Positions 26,077-35,018 of a stretch of DNA of 64,000 nucleotides are shown here, one piece after another; within the stretch, counting starts at the first letter, position 1, and every line of letters begins with the position of its first letter. This stretch comes from Marinobacter sp. NP-4(2019) (GTDB taxonomy: Bacteria > Pseudomonadota > Gammaproteobacteria > Pseudomonadales > Oleiphilaceae), in contig NZ_CP034142.1 in the NCBI RefSeq assembly GCF_003994855.1, positions 1,364,001 through 1,428,000 of the forward strand, given 5' to 3'. The translations under genes were made by a program, and so were the position numbers. Under the pieces are notes generated by a model that searched no databases, had not been told where the DNA came from, and saw only the letters and a list, made by a program, of their open reading frames with translations.

Positions 26077-26856
26077 ATGAGCGATCTGATTCAGCTCGAA
26101 AAACGCGGACACATTGCGGTACTAACCATCAACAACCCGCCGGCCAATACCTGGACCAAAGATTCCCTGAACGCGCTGACGGCAACCGTCCGTGAACTGA
26201 ACGAAGACCGTGACATTTTTGCCCTGGTGGTGACCGGGCAGGGGGAGAAGTTCTTCTCCGCCGGCGCCGACCTGAAAACCTTTGCGGACGGCGACAAGGC
26301 TCGTTCCAATGAGATGGCCCAGCTGTTTGGTGAGGCTTTTGCGACCCTGAGCCGTTTCCGCGGCGTGTCGATTGCGGCCGTGAATGGCTACGCCATGGGT
26401 GGCGGGCTTGAGTGCGCCATGGCCTGTGATATCCGCATTGCCGAAGAGCATGCCCAGATGGCTCTGCCGGAAGCGGGCGTTGGCCTGCTGCCGTGTGCTG
26501 GCGGTACCCAGAACCTGCCCTGGCTGGTGGGTGAAGGCTGGGCCAAGCGGATGATTCTATGCGGCGAACGGGTCAAGGCCGACAAGGCCCTGCAGATCGG
26601 ACTGGTTGAGGAAGTGGTGCCTACCGGCCAGGGGCTGGAGAAAGCGCTGGAACTGGCGGAAATGGCCTGCAAGCAAAGCCCGTCTGCCGTTGCCCGTTGC
26701 AAGACCCTGGTGATGAGCGCCCGCGATGGTCGCAGCCATGACGATGGCTGGCGCATGGAGCGGGAACTGTTCGTGGAGTTGTTCTCCACCGAGGATCAGA
26801 AAGAAGGTGTGAACGCCTTTCTGGACAAGCGCAAACCGGAATGGAAGAACCGCTGA
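26077..26856 (+). CDS. Enoyl-CoA hydratase (probable methacrylyl-CoA hydratase)
   Basis: This 259-residue crotonase-fold enzyme has the oxyanion segment SAGADLKTF and both catalytic glutamates, one in GGGLECAMACD and one in LPEAGVGLLPCAGGTQ. It is likely to hydrate methacrylyl-CoA to 3-hydroxyisobutyryl-CoA. A short duplicated leader (two GGCGGAGC/GGCGCGGAGC-like stretches at 26028-26060) precedes its AAGGAG ribosome site. One base separates it from the next gene. Confidence 0.92.
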   Translation: MSDLIQLEKRGHIAVLTINNPPANTWTKDSLNALTATVRELNEDRDIFALVVTGQGEKFFSAGADLKTFADGDKARSNEMAQLFGEAFATLSRFRGVSIAAVNGYAMGGGLECAMACDIRIAEEHAQMALPEAGVGLLPCAGGTQNLPWLVGEGWAKRMILCGERVKADKALQIGLVEEVVPTGQGLEKALELAEMACKQSPSAVARCKTLVMSARDGRSHDDGWRMERELFVELFSTEDQKEGVNAFLDKRKPEWKNR

Positions 26857-26857
26857 T

Positions 26858-27952
26858 ATGACTGTTCAACCAATGGTGTTCGAAGAGTGGCCCACCGCCG
26901 ACGGCAGCCACATCGCCGTGGCCCGGCTGAACATGCCGAAGGCGCTCAATTCCCTGTCACTGGAAATGATCCGCTTGCTGACGCCGCAGCTCAAACGTTG
27001 GGCGGAGGACAGCAGCATCTGTGCGGTGTGGCTGGAAGCCGAGGGCGACAAGGCCTTCTGCGCCGGGGGAGACATCGTGGCCCTGTACCGTAGCATGACT
27101 GAACCCAGGGGTGCCGGCGCAGGAGCGAGCGAGGGTGCCACCTTCTTCGAAGAAGAATACGAGATGGACTACCTTATCCATACCTTCCCCAAGCCCATTG
27201 TGTGCTGGGGCCATGGCATCGTCATGGGTGGCGGTATGGGGATCATGGCGGGCGCGTCCCACCGGGTGGTCACCGAGGGCTCTAAACTGGCCATGCCCGA
27301 GAGCAGCATTGGCCTGTATCCGGACGTGGCGGCGGGCTGGTTCCTTAACCGCACGCCGGGCCGCACCGGCCTGTTCCTGGGGCTGACCGGCGCCCGCATG
27401 AATGGCGCGGATGCGCTGTTTGTCGGGCTGGCGGACCGCTTCATCCGGCACGATCTCAAGGCCGGGGTGGTAGAGGCTCTGAAGCAGCGGAACTGGCAGG
27501 ATCAGGACAGTTACGCCGTGGTCAGCAGCGTGCTGAGGCAGTTCGAGCAGCAAAGCGCCGATGCACGACCGGAATCGCCGGTGCGCGATCACTTCGACGA
27601 CATCAACCGGGTGACGGATGCCGATTCCCTGGAAGAAATCGTCGCGCAACTGAACGAGCTGTCCGGCGGCGACGGCTGGCTGGCCAAGGCCACCAAATCC
27701 CTGGCGACCGCATCGCCCACGTCACTGGCGCTGTGCTGGCGACATCTGAAAAGCGTTCGGCATTTCAGCCTGAAGGAAGTGTTGGATCAGGAACTGACGA
27801 TCTCGGGCAACTGCCTGACCAAAGGCGAGTTCGCCGAAGGCATTCGCGCGCTGCTGATTGACAAGGACCAGCAGCCCCGCTGGCGCTATGCCTCGCTGGC
27901 GGAAATGGACAGTGCCTGGATTGACGACTTTTTCACACGATTACAACAATAA
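26858..27952 (+). CDS. 3-Hydroxyisobutyryl-CoA hydrolase
   Basis: This 364-residue crotonase-family hydrolase is longer than hydratases and has the HIBCH-type motifs CAGGDIVALY, GIVMGGGMGIMAGASHRVV, MPESSIGLYPDVAAGWFLNR and a C-terminal helical extension. It frees 3-hydroxyisobutyrate from CoA, which lets mmsB act and removes toxic methacrylyl-CoA. It is tightly linked to the genes on either side. Confidence 0.93.
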   Translation: MTVQPMVFEEWPTADGSHIAVARLNMPKALNSLSLEMIRLLTPQLKRWAEDSSICAVWLEAEGDKAFCAGGDIVALYRSMTEPRGAGAGASEGATFFEEEYEMDYLIHTFPKPIVCWGHGIVMGGGMGIMAGASHRVVTEGSKLAMPESSIGLYPDVAAGWFLNRTPGRTGLFLGLTGARMNGADALFVGLADRFIRHDLKAGVVEALKQRNWQDQDSYAVVSSVLRQFEQQSADARPESPVRDHFDDINRVTDADSLEEIVAQLNELSGGDGWLAKATKSLATASPTSLALCWRHLKSVRHFSLKEVLDQELTISGNCLTKGEFAEGIRALLIDKDQQPRWRYASLAEMDSAWIDDFFTRLQQ

Positions 27953-27963
27953 GGGGAATAGAT

Positions 27964-28857
27964 ATGGCAACCATTACTTTCATCGGACTGGGCAACATGG
28001 GTGGCCCCATGGCCAGCAATCTGGTCAAGGCCGGACATGACGTCACCGTGTTTGATCTGTCCAAGGATGCCGTCGCGGCACTGGTGTCCGAAGGTGCGAA
28101 AACGGCAGAAACCGCCCATGAGGCGGCCAAGGGCGCGGAATGTGTAATTACCATGCTGCCCGCCGGGCAACACGTGGAAGCGGTATACCTGGGTGACGAT
28201 GGCCTGCTGGCCAATCTGCCTGCCGGCACCCTGGTGATTGATTCGTCCACCATTGCGCCGGAAACCGCCCGCGGTGTGGCCGAAGAGGCCAAGGCCCGCG
28301 ATATTCCGTTCATTGATGCGCCTGTATCCGGCGGTGTTGGCGGCGCCAAGGCCGGCACCCTGACGTTCATCTGCGGTGGTGCGGAAGAGACCTTTAACAA
28401 GGCCAAGCCGATTCTCGAGGGCATGGGCAAGAACATCTTCCACGCCGGTGATCATGGCTCCGGCCAGGTGGCCAAGATCTGCAACAACATGATGCTGGCA
28501 ATTCTGATGGCGGGCACTAGCGAAGCGCTGGCGCTGGGCGTGAAAAACGGACTGGATCCTGCTGTTCTGTCCGAAATCATGAAGCAGAGTTCCGGCGGCA
28601 ACTGGGCGTTGAACGTGTACAACCCATGGCCGGGGGTGATGGAGGGCGTTCCTGCGTCCCGTGGTTATGAGGGCGGTTTCCTGGTGAACCTGATGAACAA
28701 GGATCTGGGACTGGCTTTTGATAACGCCGTGAAAAATCACTCTGCCATTCCGATGGGGGCCCTGGCTCGTAATCTGTTTGAGTTGCACGCAGGGCAGGGC
28801 AATGGAGCGCTGGATTTCTCCAGCATCCTGCGGTTGTATCGCCCGGAAGACAAGTGA
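27964..28857 (+). CDS. mmsB: 3-Hydroxyisobutyrate dehydrogenase
   Basis: This 297-residue NAD-dependent enzyme has the dinucleotide fold FIGLGNMGGPMASNLVKAGH, the substrate motif IDAPVSGGVGGAKAGTL and the catalytic Lys in GSGQVAKICNNMML. It makes methylmalonate semialdehyde for mmsA. It is the last gene of the valine run and is followed by a hairpin. Confidence 0.95.
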   Translation: MATITFIGLGNMGGPMASNLVKAGHDVTVFDLSKDAVAALVSEGAKTAETAHEAAKGAECVITMLPAGQHVEAVYLGDDGLLANLPAGTLVIDSSTIAPETARGVAEEAKARDIPFIDAPVSGGVGGAKAGTLTFICGGAEETFNKAKPILEGMGKNIFHAGDHGSGQVAKICNNMMLAILMAGTSEALALGVKNGLDPAVLSEIMKQSSGGNWALNVYNPWPGVMEGVPASRGYEGGFLVNLMNKDLGLAFDNAVKNHSAIPMGALARNLFELHAGQGNGALDFSSILRLYRPEDK

Positions 28858-28860
28858 TCC

Positions 28861-28900
28861 GTAACCGTTCCCGGGGGCCCTGTGATTCGGGGGCGGTTAC
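28861..28900 (+). terminator. Hairpin after mmsB
   Basis: GTAACCGTTCCC pairs with GGGGGCGGTTAC (two G-U pairs) around a 16-base loop immediately after the mmsB stop. No T run follows, so it may act as an mRNA end stabiliser or a weak terminator. Confidence 0.5.
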
Positions 28901-28989
28901 CGTGCGGAAAGGTCCCCTGACACACCCGGGAATCTGACCTATCTTGATTGGATACCTGAAATTCAGCAGACAGGGAGGAGTGTCAGACC

Positions 28990-30132
28990 ATGATCCCGAA
29001 CACCATGAAAGCCATGGTTCTCACCGGTCACGGTGATATCGACAAGCTCGAATATCAGGACGTTGACACGCCCCGGCCGGGCCCTGGTGAAGTGCTTGTG
29101 CAGGTGACCGCCACCGCCAAGAACAATACTGATCGCAAGGCCCGGGAAGGCCTGTATCCCACTAAGAAAGGTGAGATGACATCCTTCCAGATGGGCGGAA
29201 AGCCCACGCTGGTGTTTCCCCGCATCCAGGGGGCGGATATTGCTGGTCGTGTTGTGGCCGTAGGTGAGGGCGTTGCCGACAGCCGCATTGGCGAGCGGGG
29301 CCTGCTGGATTTCAACATCTACGCCAACGATCGCAGAGACATCAACCTGACCCCGGATTATTACGGTCACGGTGCCGACGGTGGCTATGCAGAATACGTG
29401 GTCCTGCCCTCGGACCAGTTTCACTCTATCCCCAATCCGGAACTGGCGGATGCCGAAGTGGCGGCCATGGGCATGTGCTCCTACCAGACCGCTATGCATA
29501 TGTTGACCTCCGCCAACATCAGGGCGGGGGAGCGGGTGTTGGTGACCGGCGCCAGTGGTGGTGTGGGCACGGCACTGATTCAGCTCTGCCGGATTATGGG
29601 AGCCATTCCCTATGCACTGAGTAAGCAGGACAAGGCGGACGCACTTCTGAAACTGGGAGCTGAAGCCGTTCTGGATCGCTCTGATATGGACAGTTTTGTG
29701 GCGCGCGTGAAGGCGGAAACCGGCGGTAAACCCATGGATGCGGTAATGGATCTGGTGGGCGGTGAAATGACCGATGTGTTTATCGACACAATGATCTTCG
29801 ACATGAACGCCCGCGATACATACCCGCGCCTGAGCATCGCCGGTGCCAGTGGCGGCAACATCAGCGAGATTCTCTGGACCCGCATTTACCTTTACCAGGT
29901 GCAGATATTCGGCGTCTCCCACGGTACCCGTGAGGAAGCCGAGCAGCTTATGGCCTGGATTCGTGGTGGACAGCTCAAGCCGGTCCTGCACGGTGCCTTT
30001 AAACTCTCGGATCTTCATCAGGCCGAACGTTACTTTGTGAACCGGGGTAGCAATTATCTCGGCAAAATCGTGATTGTTCCTGACTCACAGTGGGAAGAGC
30101 ATGGTAAACCCTGGTCCCTGGAGAACGCTTGA
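28990..30132 (+). CDS. Zinc-free MDR-family dehydrogenase (quinone reductase-like)
   Basis: This 380-residue medium-chain dehydrogenase/reductase has a GroES-like N-terminal half and the NAD(P)-binding signature VLVTGASGGVGTALIQL. The structural-zinc cysteine lobe is absent, and the usual catalytic Cys/His ligands are replaced, so it belongs to the quinone-reductase/enoyl-reductase branch. An insertion of about 50 residues (KKGEMTSFQMGGKPT, IYANDRRDINL) is unlike the common NADPH:quinone reductase. GGGAGGAG nine bases upstream supports ATG 28990. The stop overlaps the next start by one base, so the two probably act in one pathway. Confidence 0.87.
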   Translation: MIPNTMKAMVLTGHGDIDKLEYQDVDTPRPGPGEVLVQVTATAKNNTDRKAREGLYPTKKGEMTSFQMGGKPTLVFPRIQGADIAGRVVAVGEGVADSRIGERGLLDFNIYANDRRDINLTPDYYGHGADGGYAEYVVLPSDQFHSIPNPELADAEVAAMGMCSYQTAMHMLTSANIRAGERVLVTGASGGVGTALIQLCRIMGAIPYALSKQDKADALLKLGAEAVLDRSDMDSFVARVKAETGGKPMDAVMDLVGGEMTDVFIDTMIFDMNARDTYPRLSIAGASGGNISEILWTRIYLYQVQIFGVSHGTREEAEQLMAWIRGGQLKPVLHGAFKLSDLHQAERYFVNRGSNYLGKIVIVPDSQWEEHGKPWSLENA

Positions 30133-31175
30133 TGAAGCCTGAACTGACGATTCAACTGATGGACACCCATGCCGGTGGTGACGTCAGCCGCATTGTGACC
30201 GGTGGCATTGACGCGTTACCCGGTGACACGGTCCGCGCGCAGATGGAATACCTGCGGGACGATGCAGACGGGCTTCGCAAACTGCTACTGGAAGAACCCT
30301 ACGGTATTCCGGAAATGTCGGTAAACCTGCTGGTCCCGCCATCAGACCCGGAAGCGGTTGTCGGGTACATCATCATGGAAGTCATGGGTTACCCGATTTA
30401 TTCCGGGTCCAACACGATCTGTACCGCCACAGCGGTACTGGAAAGCGGCATAGTTGCCAAGAAAGAAGGCCGGCAGAGCTTTGTTCTGGAGTCGCCGGCC
30501 GGGTTGGTCCATATCGACGCCATGGTGGAAAACGGTGTGGTGGAAGCCATCACCTGCGAGGGCCTGCCCAGTTACATCGATACCTACCACACCACTATTG
30601 ATGTGCCCGCCGTTGGGCGAGTGACCTACAGTGTGGCCTACAGCGGGGGCTTCTATGCGCTGGTCGATGCCGCGGAGCTCGGCTTTGATCTGACCCTCGA
30701 CGAGGAGCGTAAGCTGGCCGATACCGCCCATGCCATTGTCGAGGCTATCCAGGCGGAGCGGGGGTTCTCTCACTATACCCTCGGTGACGTCGGCCCGCTG
30801 CCGTTCCTGCATTTCATGGGGCCGGTGGAGCATGTGGCAGGGGGGTATTATCGTTCGCGCTCGGCCACCTACGTCCACCCGGGGGTGATCTGCCGCAGCA
30901 CTACCGGTACCGGCACGTCCGCCCGCTTGGCGCTGATGTATTACGAGGGGCGCATCAAGCCCGGGGATCGCCTGGAAACGGTGTCACTCCGGGAGACTGG
31001 CTTTATCGGCGAATTCACCGCCGTCAGGCAGCAGGGCGATCATCAGGTGGTGGAAAATAACATCACCGGCAAGGGGTATGTGATCGCCCGATCCGACATT
31101 GTGGTGAACTGTGAGGACCCGATGGTGGAGTGCGATGGGCTGCACCACATACTGACCAGCGGCCACCCTTCCTGA
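30132..31175 (+). CDS. Proline racemase-family protein with Ser/Thr at the catalytic positions
   Basis: The 347-residue protein has the two-lobed proline racemase fold. The first catalytic cysteine position is Ser (about residue 91, YSGSNTIC) and the second is Thr (about 258, CRSTTGTGTSARL). Thr at the second site is the mark of trans-3-hydroxy-L-proline dehydratases rather than racemases or 4-hydroxyproline epimerases. ATG 30132 overlaps the stop of the dehydrogenase by one base. No hydroxyproline-pathway partner (such as a pyrroline-carboxylate reductase) is beside it, so the true substrate is open. Confidence 0.85.
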   Translation: MKPELTIQLMDTHAGGDVSRIVTGGIDALPGDTVRAQMEYLRDDADGLRKLLLEEPYGIPEMSVNLLVPPSDPEAVVGYIIMEVMGYPIYSGSNTICTATAVLESGIVAKKEGRQSFVLESPAGLVHIDAMVENGVVEAITCEGLPSYIDTYHTTIDVPAVGRVTYSVAYSGGFYALVDAAELGFDLTLDEERKLADTAHAIVEAIQAERGFSHYTLGDVGPLPFLHFMGPVEHVAGGYYRSRSATYVHPGVICRSTTGTGTSARLALMYYEGRIKPGDRLETVSLRETGFIGEFTAVRQQGDHQVVENNITGKGYVIARSDIVVNCEDPMVECDGLHHILTSGHPS

Positions 31176-31217
31176 TCGTTTCTAAGAGAGCTTGTCTATC
31201 TGCAATATTCGTCTAAA

Positions 31218-31235
31218 GTTTACCTTTACGTAAAC
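31218..31235. promoter_or_regulatory. Candidate operator before the acyl-CoA synthetase gene
   Basis: GTTTACCTTTACGTAAAC has 6-bp inverted arms and shares the core TTTACGTAwAC with the site before livG. It lies 60 bases before ATG 31295. The sequence resembles MerR-family LiuR-type operators of branched-chain/acyl-CoA catabolic genes; the assignment is tentative. Confidence 0.5.
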
Positions 31236-31294
31236 AGCACCCTGTGCTAAATCTAGAACCCAGCATTCAACGATAAAAACAACAGGAGTTGAGA

Positions 31295-32944
31295 ATGAGC
31301 CTTCCGGAATACACAACGGTTTATAACAATTTTGATGCCGCATCTCTGGAAGCGGAGATCCTGGATGGACGCCTGGAATCCGGGCTGAATGTATGCCACG
31401 AGATCTGCGACAAATGGGCAGCAGACCCGCAAAGAGTGGCGCTTTACTATGAGAAGGACGGCGGTGGCGACGGCATCCTGACTTTTGCGGAGCTGAAAGA
31501 AAAATCTGCCCGTTTTGCGAATTACCTGAAGTCCCGTGGTATCGGCAAGGGTGACCGGGTTGCCGGTTTGCTGCCGCGTAGCCCCGAGCTGTTGGTGGTT
31601 ATTGCCGGTGCCCTGCGTGCGGGAGCTGTATACCAGCCCCTGTTTACCGCCTTTGGCTCCGGGGCGATCGAGTATCGCCTGGAGCGCGCCGGCACCAAAC
31701 TGGTGGTAACTGATCCTGCGAACTACCCCAAACTGAAGGAAGTCAATCAGTGCCCGCCGGTGCTGTGCCTGGATGCCGACCAGGCAGGCTCTGATATTCC
31801 CGATTTCGAACAAACCCTGGAAGAGCAATCCCCCGAGTTTGAGCCCGTGATGATCAAGGGTACGGACCCGTTCCTGCAGATGTTTACGTCCGGAACCGTG
31901 GGTAAGGCCAAGGGTGTGGCTGTTCCGGCCCGGGCACTGATGGCCTTTTACGTGTACATGAAGTACGCCATTGACCTGCGTGACGATGACAAATACTGGA
32001 ATGTGGCGGATCCGGGTTGGGCCTATGGCCTTTATTACGCAGTGGTCGGGCCTCTGCTCATGGGCCACGCCACCCATTTCAATCCGGGGGCTTTCACGCC
32101 AGAATCCACCTACGACATGATCCGCAAGTACAAGATCACCAACCTGGCGGCGGCGCCCACGGCGTACCGGCTGCTCAAGGCCAATGATCACGTGCTGCCG
32201 CAAGGCGAGAACCTCGGCCTGCGGGTGGCCAGCAGCGCCGGTGAGCCGCTGAACCCGGAAGTGGTTAACTGGATCAAGAACCGTCATTTCTGTCCGGTGA
32301 AGGATCATTATGGCCAGACGGAAACCGGTATGACCTGTTGCAACTTCCACGGACTTGAGCATCCGGTGCGCCAGGGTTCCATGGGATATTCGTCTCCCGG
32401 TCATAAAGTGGTGGCCTTGAACGAGAAGAACGAAGAAGTCGGTGAAGGCGAGATTGGCCAGTTGGCCGTGGATGTCAAAGCGTCGCCTTTGTTCCATTTC
32501 GACGGCTATACCTGGGGCGAGAAAGACCCGTTTGTGAATGGTTACTACCTGACCGGTGACATGGTGATATGCCATGGCGATGGCGGCTTTTCATTCAGTG
32601 GTCGTGATGACGATATCATCACCACCGCCGGATACCGGGTTGGCCCCGCAGACGTTGAAAGCACTCTCCTGGAACACGCAGCAGTCGCGGAATCCGGTGT
32701 TGTTGGCAAACCCGATGAAAAGCGTGGCTCCATCATCAAGGCCTATGTGGTGATCAAGAGCGGCCAGGAGCCGGTCGAAGACCAAGCGCTGAAAGACGAG
32801 CTTCAGGAACTGGTTCGCCGTCGGCTCTCCACCCACGCCTATCCCCGTGAAATCGAGTTCGTGGATGAGCTGCCAAAGACGCCCAGCGGCAAGATTCAGC
32901 GGTTTGTTCTGCGTAACCGTGCGAAGGACGAAGCCGACGCATGA
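31295..32944 (+). CDS. AMP-forming acyl-CoA synthetase
   Basis: The 549-residue ANL-superfamily enzyme has the P-loop MFTSGTVGKAKGV, the adenine motif DHYGQTETGMT, the hinge FSFSGRDDDIITTAGYRVGP and the catalytic lysine in PKTPSGKIQR. It is closest in layout to acetyl/medium-chain acyl-CoA synthetases, activating a carboxylic acid to its CoA thioester. ATG 31295 has AGGAG six bases upstream. The next gene overlaps it by four bases. Grouping with a thioesterase, hydrolase and Liv-type importer suggests use of an imported short or branched acid. Confidence 0.92.
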   Translation: MSLPEYTTVYNNFDAASLEAEILDGRLESGLNVCHEICDKWAADPQRVALYYEKDGGGDGILTFAELKEKSARFANYLKSRGIGKGDRVAGLLPRSPELLVVIAGALRAGAVYQPLFTAFGSGAIEYRLERAGTKLVVTDPANYPKLKEVNQCPPVLCLDADQAGSDIPDFEQTLEEQSPEFEPVMIKGTDPFLQMFTSGTVGKAKGVAVPARALMAFYVYMKYAIDLRDDDKYWNVADPGWAYGLYYAVVGPLLMGHATHFNPGAFTPESTYDMIRKYKITNLAAAPTAYRLLKANDHVLPQGENLGLRVASSAGEPLNPEVVNWIKNRHFCPVKDHYGQTETGMTCCNFHGLEHPVRQGSMGYSSPGHKVVALNEKNEEVGEGEIGQLAVDVKASPLFHFDGYTWGEKDPFVNGYYLTGDMVICHGDGGFSFSGRDDDIITTAGYRVGPADVESTLLEHAAVAESGVVGKPDEKRGSIIKAYVVIKSGQEPVEDQALKDELQELVRRRLSTHAYPREIEFVDELPKTPSGKIQRFVLRNRAKDEADA

Positions 32945-33357
32945 TTATTACGTTTGAAGAGCTGCAGGCCTTCCTGGATGAGCAGTTTCCGCAGGGGGCC
33001 GCCTACGGCACCCTGCAGAAACTCGGGGATGGCTGGGCCGAGATGAAGCTGGAAGTGGACGAAGAGCACCTGCGCCCGGGCGGAACGGTGTCGGGCCCTG
33101 CCATGATGGGGTTGGCGGACGTCACGCTGTATGCTGCATTGCTCAGCAAGATCGGTCTCGTACCTCTGGCGGTGACGACAAACCTCAATATCAACTTCCT
33201 GCGCAAGCCGGTGGCCCATGCCCCGATATGGGCCAGGGCAACGATGTTGAAGGTGGGGCGCACCATGGGGGTTGGTGAGGTGTTCGTGTATTCCGAAGGT
33301 GTCGAGGAGCCAGTGGCCCACTCCACCATGACCTATTCCATTCCACCCAATCGGTAA
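32941..33357 (+). CDS. PaaI-family hotdog thioesterase
   Basis: This 138-residue single hotdog domain shows LRPGGTVSGPAMMGLADVTLYAALL, containing the Gly and Asp of PaaI/YigI-type thioesterases, and LNINFLRKPV. It probably hydrolyses an acyl-CoA linked to the synthetase just upstream, perhaps recycling CoA. The start overlaps the synthetase stop (ATGA). Confidence 0.88.
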   Translation: MIITFEELQAFLDEQFPQGAAYGTLQKLGDGWAEMKLEVDEEHLRPGGTVSGPAMMGLADVTLYAALLSKIGLVPLAVTTNLNINFLRKPVAHAPIWARATMLKVGRTMGVGEVFVYSEGVEEPVAHSTMTYSIPPNR

Positions 33358-33361
33358 CGCC

Positions 33362-34165
33362 ATGCATATCCGTGATACGTCAGTGCCTTTGGGTGACGGT
33401 GTGGCGCTTCAGGTCCGGCGAATTCGCCATCGAGTCAGCGCTGGCCCGACTCTGGTTTTTCTGCACGAATCCCTCGGCAATATAGCCCTGTGGCGCAAAT
33501 TCCCGGAGCGGCTGGCCAAGGCTTCAGGGCTGGATGCTCTCGTATACGAACGTCGGGGGTACGGCCTGTCCACGGATGAAGTGCTGCCGCGACCCTACTC
33601 CTATCAGGAGGAAGAGGGATCTGTCTGGCTGCCGCGCCTGCTGGATGCGCTCGACCTTCAGGAGGTCATCCTGATCGGCCACAGTGACGGCGGTTCCATT
33701 GCGCTGATCGCCGCCGGAGCGCTTGGTGGCCGGGTGAAAGGGTTGATCACCATGGCGGCCCATACCTGGGCCGATCATCTGACCGTCTCCGGTATCCAGG
33801 AGATGCAGGTTCGCTATCGGGAAGAAGGGTTGCGCGAGAAGTTGCTGCGCCACCATGGCGAACGCACCGATGACATTTTTGATGCCTGGCATACCATCTG
33901 GCTGGATCAGGGGTTCCAGCAGTCCATGGATTTCAGTCATTGGCTGGACGCCATCCGATGTCCGTCTATGATCATTCAGGGCGAGGATGACGAGTACGGC
34001 GTGCCCGAGCAGGTAACTGCGATTGTTGAGGGAATCGGTGAATCGGCAACACCGGTTTTTCTGCCGGAAACCGGGCATTCACCGCACCTGGAACATCCTG
34101 AGGAAATGGTGCATCTGGTGTCTGAATTCCTGGGCGGTCTGAATGCTAAAAAATCTACAGATTAA
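33362..34165 (+). CDS. Alpha/beta hydrolase
   Basis: The 267-residue protein has the nucleophile elbow GHSDGGSIAL, an oxyanion strand FLHESLGNIALWRKFP, a catalytic Asp in QGEDDEYGVPEQ and His in ETGHSPHLEHP, so the triad is complete. It resembles esterases and MhpC-like hydrolases. It is four bases after the thioesterase and ends just before the operator of the liv genes. Substrate unknown; an ester or thioester of the imported compound is plausible. Confidence 0.9.
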   Translation: MHIRDTSVPLGDGVALQVRRIRHRVSAGPTLVFLHESLGNIALWRKFPERLAKASGLDALVYERRGYGLSTDEVLPRPYSYQEEEGSVWLPRLLDALDLQEVILIGHSDGGSIALIAAGALGGRVKGLITMAAHTWADHLTVSGIQEMQVRYREEGLREKLLRHHGERTDDIFDAWHTIWLDQGFQQSMDFSHWLDAIRCPSMIIQGEDDEYGVPEQVTAIVEGIGESATPVFLPETGHSPHLEHPEEMVHLVSEFLGGLNAKKSTD

Positions 34166-34167
34166 TA

Positions 34168-34191
34168 TTGACGTTTACGTATACGTTAACC
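34168..34191. promoter_or_regulatory. Candidate operator before livG
   Basis: The stretch TTGACGTTTACGTATACG and the following TTAACC surround a perfect ACGTATACGT palindrome (34177-34186) with TTT/TAA flanks. It shares TTTACGTAwAC with the site at 31218-31235 and lies 54 bases before ATG 34245. A shared MerR/LiuR-like regulator is inferred. Confidence 0.55.
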
Positions 34192-34244
34192 TAATCTGTG
34201 ACTATCGTTTTCATGTACAACAATAACAAAAGGTGAATGGCACC

Positions 34245-35018
34245 ATGAGTGACCAGTTCGTACTTGAGACCCGTGGCCTTGTAAAAGAGTTCAAAGGCTT
34301 TGTCGCAGTCGACGATGTGAACCTCAAGGTTCAGCGTGGTCATATCCATGCCCTGATCGGACCAAACGGTGCGGGTAAGACAACTGTCTTTAACCTGTTG
34401 ACCAAGTTCCTTCCTCCAACGCGGGGCAAGATTCTCTTCAATGGTAAAGACATCACACCACTGAAATCCGCCGCCATTGCCCGCAGGGGCGTGGTCCGCT
34501 CCTTCCAGATCTCGGCCGTATTCCCCCACATGACTGCCCTGGAGAATATCCGCGTTGCACTGCAAAGTTTTGAGGGGAACAGCTTTCAGTTCTGGAAATC
34601 CGGCCACAGCCTGAACAAGCTGAATGAACGCTGCATGGAGCTGCTGGACTCTGTCGGACTGACCGAATTTGCCAATACCACGACCGTTGAACTCGCCTAT
34701 GGCCGCAAGCGTGCCCTGGAGCTGGCCACCACGCTCGCTATGGAACCTGAATTATTGCTACTCGATGAGCCGACCCAGGGCATGGGTGGTGAAGATGTGG
34801 AGCGGGTGGTGGAACTGGTGCGCAAGGCAGCCGAAGGGCGGACCGTGCTGATGGTTGAACATAATCTCGGGGTGGTCAGCAAGTTGTGTGACAGGATTAC
34901 TGTACTGGCCCAGGGCTCGGTGTTGACTGAAGGGGAATATAAGGAAGTCTCCGAGGATCCCCGTGTGCGGGAAGTCTATATGGGCAGTGCCAACAACACT
35001 CAGGAGGCAGCCGAATGA
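34245..35018 (+). CDS. livG: Branched-chain-type ABC importer ATPase LivG
   Basis: The 257-residue subunit has Walker A GPNGAGKTT, the Q-loop region RSFQISAVFPHMTALENI, a signature region ELAYGRKRALELATTLA, Walker B LLLLDEPTQGMG and VEHNLG. The signature departs from LSGGQ, as is common in LivG (which has SYGxQR or similar). ATG 34245 is preferred over the GTG at 34233, which lies within the Shine-Dalgarno region. The stop overlaps the livF start. Confidence 0.92.
   Translation: MSDQFVLETRGLVKEFKGFVAVDDVNLKVQRGHIHALIGPNGAGKTTVFNLLTKFLPPTRGKILFNGKDITPLKSAAIARRGVVRSFQISAVFPHMTALENIRVALQSFEGNSFQFWKSGHSLNKLNERCMELLDSVGLTEFANTTTVELAYGRKRALELATTLAMEPELLLLDEPTQGMGGEDVERVVELVRKAAEGRTVLMVEHNLGVVSKLCDRITVLAQGSVLTEGEYKEVSEDPRVREVYMGSANNTQEAAE

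Noticed and set aside
28963..30018. A 351-residue minus-strand frame opposite the MDR dehydrogenase
   Set aside because: Antisense shadow, low-complexity composition, no start signal.
31253..32575. A 440-residue minus-strand frame opposite the acyl-CoA synthetase
   Set aside because: Antisense shadow of a conserved gene; no recognisable domain.
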